From positions 45,719-80,119 of the forward strand of contig DIUN01000002.1 of assembly GCA_002423025.1 (NCBI GenBank): a stretch of 34,401 nucleotides of DNA. Direction: 5' to 3'. The position numbers and the translations under genes are program-made. This document shows positions 31,426-34,401 of this stretch, in pieces. The notes under the pieces are model-generated. The model saw only the letters and a program-made list of their open reading frames with translations. It was not told the origin of the DNA and did no database searches. The DNA comes from Sphingomonadales bacterium UBA6157. Lineage in GTDB: Bacteria; Pseudomonadota; Alphaproteobacteria; Sphingomonadales; Sphingomonadaceae. Every line of letters begins with the position of its first letter. The first letter of the stretch is position 1.

Positions 31426-34086
31426 TTACCAGCGGAAGCGGACCGAGCCGCCCCAGGTGCGCGGTTCGCTGGGATAGCCCGAGATCGAGCCGCGCTGCGC
31501 AACCGAATCGAAGATCTGCATGATATTGCGGCGATTGGTCAGGTTGCGGCCCCACACCGTCAGTTCCAGGCCGTTTGCCATGGCATAGGACAGCGAGGCG
31601 TTGATCTGGCTGATTTCCTGCTTGAAATCGGCCGCCGCCTTGATCGCACCCGCAACCCCGGCGAACGAGACGAAGCCCGGCAGGCCTTCGACCAGCTGGA
31701 ACGGCGCTTCATAGTGCCAGTCACCGCGCAGGATGATGTGATCACCATTGCCCAGTTCCTTGTCCCATTGCGCGCCCAGCGTGGTGGAAAGCTGGGTCAC
31801 GCCGCCAGGCCGGGTGCCCGAGAGATCCCCCAGACCGCGCGCGTTGAAGCTGTCATACTTGGGATCGAGATAGGTCACCGCCGCCGTGATCGTCAGCTCG
31901 GTCGAGGGCTTGACCATGCCTTCGAATTCCACGCCGAAGCTCGACTGCTTGCCCGCATTGTCGAGCAGGAAGCCGGTGCCAGTGAAGATGTTCGACTGGA
32001 AGCCCCGGATGCTCTGCTGGAACACGGCCACGTTGGCGCTGGCGATGCCCCAGTTGGCCTTGATGCCCAGTTCATAGACCGTGGCCTTTTCCGGCCCGGC
32101 AAAGCGCGTGCCGGACGTAAGGTTCGACACACCGATCCCGCGGGTGTTGATCTGTACCAGATCGGCGGGCGTCGGGCGGCTATCGCGCGAGAGGTTGACC
32201 GAGGCGCCCTTGTAGCCCGTGGCAACACCGGCATAGACGCTGATGGTATCCGTCACTTCATAGGCGGCGCGGGCGGTGAACGACCAGTTGCTGCCGCTGG
32301 TGCGGGCCGGCTCAACCGCGTTGGGCAGGTTCATGAACGGCGGGAAGAACTGCAGCGGGACCAAATTCAGCAGCGAGTTGACCGCCGGATTGGTCGCGTT
32401 GGCCGTGGCAAAAGCGTTCATCGCCTGGAAGATCGGCGCGGTGGCCGGCGCCGTGGCGAAGGCCCCGACCTCTGCCGGGTTCGAAGGGTTGACCCCGGCC
32501 CCGATCAGCGCCTGCGCCAGGATCGCCGAACGCCCAAGCGCAGTGAGGTCCAGACCGGCGAAGACATCGTTCGAAACCGTGTTGGTCGACCAGTTCTTCT
32601 TGTCATTGGTATAGTTGACTCCGCCAGTGAGGGTCAGGCGGTCAGACACCTCGAAGTCGACCTGGCTGAAGAAGGACAGCGCCTCGTTCTTCAAGGTATA
32701 TTGCTCGTTCATGCCCTGGCCCTGGAGGAAGAACGTCCCCCCAAGACTGCGGCCAGACAGCGCCGAAAGACGCGCTTCCAGCGTGTTCACCGTGGTGCAG
32801 CCGGGCGAAGTCGGGCAGCCCGTCAGGCCCTGCATCAGGATGTTCGCATAATTGCGCGCATCGCGCCCCCACGAGATCGAATTGTCCTGATAGACCTTTT
32901 CATTGAAATAGAACCCGCCGATCAGGGCATTAACCGGTCCATCCCAGTCAGTCGAAGCGCGCAATTCCTGCGTGAAGGTGTTCAGCCTCACGTCCTGGTA
33001 ATTGTTGCCCAGCAGGTCGGCACTGGTGAAATCCGTATCCTGGTTGGTGATCGCGCTGGTGCGGCGGAAAGCGGTGATCGATGTGAGCTTGAGGATGCCC
33101 ATGTTGTAGTCGATCTGGCCCGACAGACCCCAGTTCTTGATCCGGTTGGTGGAATCGAAATTGTTGTAGAGCACGTCGCCGAATGGATTTGCGGCATCGT
33201 TGACCCGTCCGCCCAGCAGCAGCACGGCGCCCGTCGCCTGCGAGGCCCGCAGGTTGACCACGGCGCAGCACACTTCGTCGATCTTGCCGTAATCGCCGAT
33301 CAGGCGGACCTTGAGGTCGTCCGACGGTTCAAACAGCATCTGACCGCGCACGAACCAACGATCGCGTTCGTTGGTCTTGTTGCCGTTGACCAGGTTGGTG
33401 ACATAACCGTCACGCTTGTTGATCCCGCCGGCAAGGCTGACGGCAATGCTTTCGCTGATCGGGCCGGTGACCACGCCCTTGACGACGAGCGCGTTGAATT
33501 CGCCATAGCTGGCTTCGACATTGCCGCCGAAGTTGAACTTCGGTTCGCGCGTGACGAGCGAGATGACGCCAGCAGAAGCGTTCTTGCCGAACAGGGTCGA
33601 CTGCGGACCGCGCAGCACTTCAACGCGCTGGACATCGGGAAGGTCAGCGATCATCGAAGCCGAACGCGAGCGATAAACGCCATCGACGAACAGACCGACC
33701 GAGGGTTCGATACCGGCGTTGTTGGCGCCGTTGCCGAAGCCGCGAATGAAGAAGTTTGTATTGGCCGAGCTTTGCAGCTGGTTGACGCGCAGCGATGGAA
33801 CGACGCTGGACAGGTCCTTGATGTCGCGGATCTGGGCGCGCTCAATAGTTTCGGCGGTGGTCACCGAGACGGCCACCGGCACGTCCTGCAGCGTCTGTTC
33901 GCGCTTGGTGGCGGTCACGACGATCTCGTTGCCTTCGCCATCGTCAGCCGCGGCTTCCGGAGCGGGCTGGGCTTCGTCGGCATTTTGCGCGAAAGCCGCG
34001 GCGGGCAAGCCAAGGCAAAGCGCGGCAGCGCTACCGAAAAGGGCGGCGCGGGTGGTCACGGCTAGGCCGGCGGCGATAAATTTCAT
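31426..34086 (-). CDS. TonB-dependent outer-membrane receptor
   Basis: An 886-residue receptor for TonB-driven uptake, substrate unknown. From ATG 34086 it has a signal peptide (MKFIAAGLAVTTRAALFG to AAAFAQ, cut near residue 34), an acidic Ala/Pro linker, a TonB-box-like EIVVTATKREQTLQDVPVAVSV, and a plug domain with FFIRGFGNGANNAGIEPSVG and VEVLRGPQSTLFGKNASAGV. A long beta barrel follows, ending in SVRFRW with a terminal aromatic residue. The plug signature is that of the large sphingomonad receptor family. A loop with Cys pairs (EVCCAV; TGCPTSPGC) is notable. The frame extends upstream to 34194 but that part lacks signal features. GAGAGAGG lies about 10 bases before the chosen ATG, and a strong terminator follows. 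Confidence 0.93.
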   Translation of the reverse strand: MKFIAAGLAVTTRAALFGSAAALCLGLPAAAFAQNADEAQPAPEAAADDGEGNEIVVTATKREQTLQDVPVAVSVTTAETIERAQIRDIKDLSSVVPSLRVNQLQSSANTNFFIRGFGNGANNAGIEPSVGLFVDGVYRSRSASMIADLPDVQRVEVLRGPQSTLFGKNASAGVISLVTREPKFNFGGNVEASYGEFNALVVKGVVTGPISESIAVSLAGGINKRDGYVTNLVNGNKTNERDRWFVRGQMLFEPSDDLKVRLIGDYGKIDEVCCAVVNLRASQATGAVLLLGGRVNDAANPFGDVLYNNFDSTNRIKNWGLSGQIDYNMGILKLTSITAFRRTSAITNQDTDFTSADLLGNNYQDVRLNTFTQELRASTDWDGPVNALIGGFYFNEKVYQDNSISWGRDARNYANILMQGLTGCPTSPGCTTVNTLEARLSALSGRSLGGTFFLQGQGMNEQYTLKNEALSFFSQVDFEVSDRLTLTGGVNYTNDKKNWSTNTVSNDVFAGLDLTALGRSAILAQALIGAGVNPSNPAEVGAFATAPATAPIFQAMNAFATANATNPAVNSLLNLVPLQFFPPFMNLPNAVEPARTSGSNWSFTARAAYEVTDTISVYAGVATGYKGASVNLSRDSRPTPADLVQINTRGIGVSNLTSGTRFAGPEKATVYELGIKANWGIASANVAVFQQSIRGFQSNIFTGTGFLLDNAGKQSSFGVEFEGMVKPSTELTITAAVTYLDPKYDSFNARGLGDLSGTRPGGVTQLSTTLGAQWDKELGNGDHIILRGDWHYEAPFQLVEGLPGFVSFAGVAGAIKAAADFKQEISQINASLSYAMANGLELTVWGRNLTNRRNIMQIFDSVAQRGSISGYPSEPRTWGGSVRFRW

Positions 34087-34119
34087 GATCTGGCGACCTC
34101 TCTCTCGTTGGATGACGCT

Positions 34120-34134
34120 ACGTCTTTTTGACGT
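34120..34134. promoter_or_regulatory. Inverted repeat ACGTC-TTTTT-GACGT upstream of the receptor gene
   Basis: A perfect 5-base inverted repeat with a 5-base A/T spacer lies 34 bases upstream of the receptor ATG, in the divergent region before typA. It may be an operator or a leader hairpin. No clear promoter hexamers could be assigned. Confidence 0.35.
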
Positions 34135-34294
34135 TAGTCGATCAACCCTTATCCAACTGCTGTAACCCATAGGATTCCGCGCATTTTCGCACAATCGCTA
34201 ATTTGATTTTACCGTCTGGCCGGTGCGAATTGTTGCAAGTCCGTCACACTCCAACGCTTGCCGTGAGGCCATCCTTCGGCTAGGGGCGCGCGAT

Positions 34295-34309
34295 TGTTGC
34301 AATGCAACA
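34295..34309. promoter_or_regulatory. Palindrome upstream of typA
   Basis: TGTTGCA-A-TGCAACA is a perfect 7-base inverted repeat 37 bases before the typA ATG. The flanking 10-mer ATTGTTGCAA (34293-34302) also occurs at 34229-34238, 64 bases upstream. A repeated half-site plus palindrome suggests a DNA-binding protein site, but no regulator is identified. The rest of the 259-base region (34087-34345) shows nothing else I can assign. Confidence 0.4.
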
Positions 34310-34345
34310 CGCATCGCCTCGTCCTCCTTGACTGAAAGCCTGTCC

Positions 34346-34401
34346 ATGTCCGCCCCGCTGCCGCTGCGCAATATCGCCATCATCGCCCACGTCGACCACG
34401 G
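34346..34401 (+). CDS. typA: Translational GTPase TypA/BipA, partial (first 18 codons)
   Basis: The last 56 bases encode MSAPLPLRNIAIIAHVDH and then run off the window. RNIAIIAHVDH followed by the expected GKTTL is the G1 region of the ribosome-binding GTPase TypA/BipA; LepA, the closest alternative, usually reads IIAHIDHGKST. The ATG at 34346 has TGAAAG upstream as a weak Shine-Dalgarno. It is divergent from the receptor gene. Confidence 0.8.
   Translation, partial: MSAPLPLRNIAIIAHVDH

Noticed and set aside
31339..34065. A very long open frame on the plus strand opposite the TonB-dependent receptor gene
   Set aside because: It is the mirror of a high-GC coding frame, has no recognisable family sequence, no plausible ribosome site, and the receptor on the other strand is unmistakable.
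1..34401. tRNA, rRNA, CRISPR array or insertion sequence
   Set aside because: No cloverleaf-type or rRNA-like sequence, no regularly spaced identical repeats, and no transposase-like frame was seen on either strand.

Overview
The window is high-GC alphaproteobacterial DNA, most likely from a sphingomonad (Sphingomonadaceae or Erythrobacteraceae; Novosphingobium-like is my best guess). The reasons are the large TonB-dependent receptor ending in Phe-Arg-Trp, the S8 autotransporter, the many GTG and TTG starts and the GC-rich palindromic intergenic repeat. The genus is inference.

Positions 1-23453 form one surface-polysaccharide (capsule-type) locus. At the left, on the minus strand, are an outer-membrane polysaccharide export lipoprotein, manC, manA and the 5' part of gmd, which supply GDP-mannose and GDP-4-keto-6-deoxymannose. 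Divergently on the plus strand is a tight kpsE-kpsM-kpsT operon with ATGA overlaps, encoding the inner-membrane ABC exporter and its periplasmic co-polymerase. From 6690 to 23453 fourteen genes run on the minus strand. In transcription order they are rmlC-rmlB-rmlD-rmlA (dTDP-L-rhamnose), a GT4 glycosyltransferase, a methyltransferase, a two-domain GT2, hddA and an hddC-gmhB fusion (GDP-D-glycero-alpha-D-manno-heptose), an AGE-family epimerase/isomerase, a DUF5672 protein, a DxD glycosyltransferase, a second GT4 and a sulfotransferase-like chimera. No Wzx/Wzy genes are seen, so assembly should follow the ABC-transporter route. The predicted glycan contains rhamnose, heptose and a mannose-derived 6-deoxyhexose, and may be methylated and sulfated. 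gmhA, kpsC/kpsS and the gene that would use the Gmd product are not in the window.

Positions 23583-30227 hold a subtilisin-like autotransporter with a lipobox, then the tesA / ybbA-ybbP neighbourhood also known from E. coli: a SGNH esterase divergent from an ABC ATPase and a large FtsX-type permease. A palindromic repeat element sits between ybbA and ybbP and appears to supply, and fold over, the Shine-Dalgarno sequence of ybbP.

Positions 30228-34401 hold an imperfect inverted repeat, two tandem DUF805 membrane proteins, a TonB-dependent receptor with a clear intrinsic terminator, and the first 18 codons of typA/bipA on the plus strand.

The most notable observations are the repeat-borne hairpin over the ybbP ribosome-binding site, the HddC-GmhB fusion whose phosphatase lacks half of its zinc-binding cysteines, an about 42-residue module shared by three glycosyltransferases at different ends of the proteins, and the sulfotransferase chimera.
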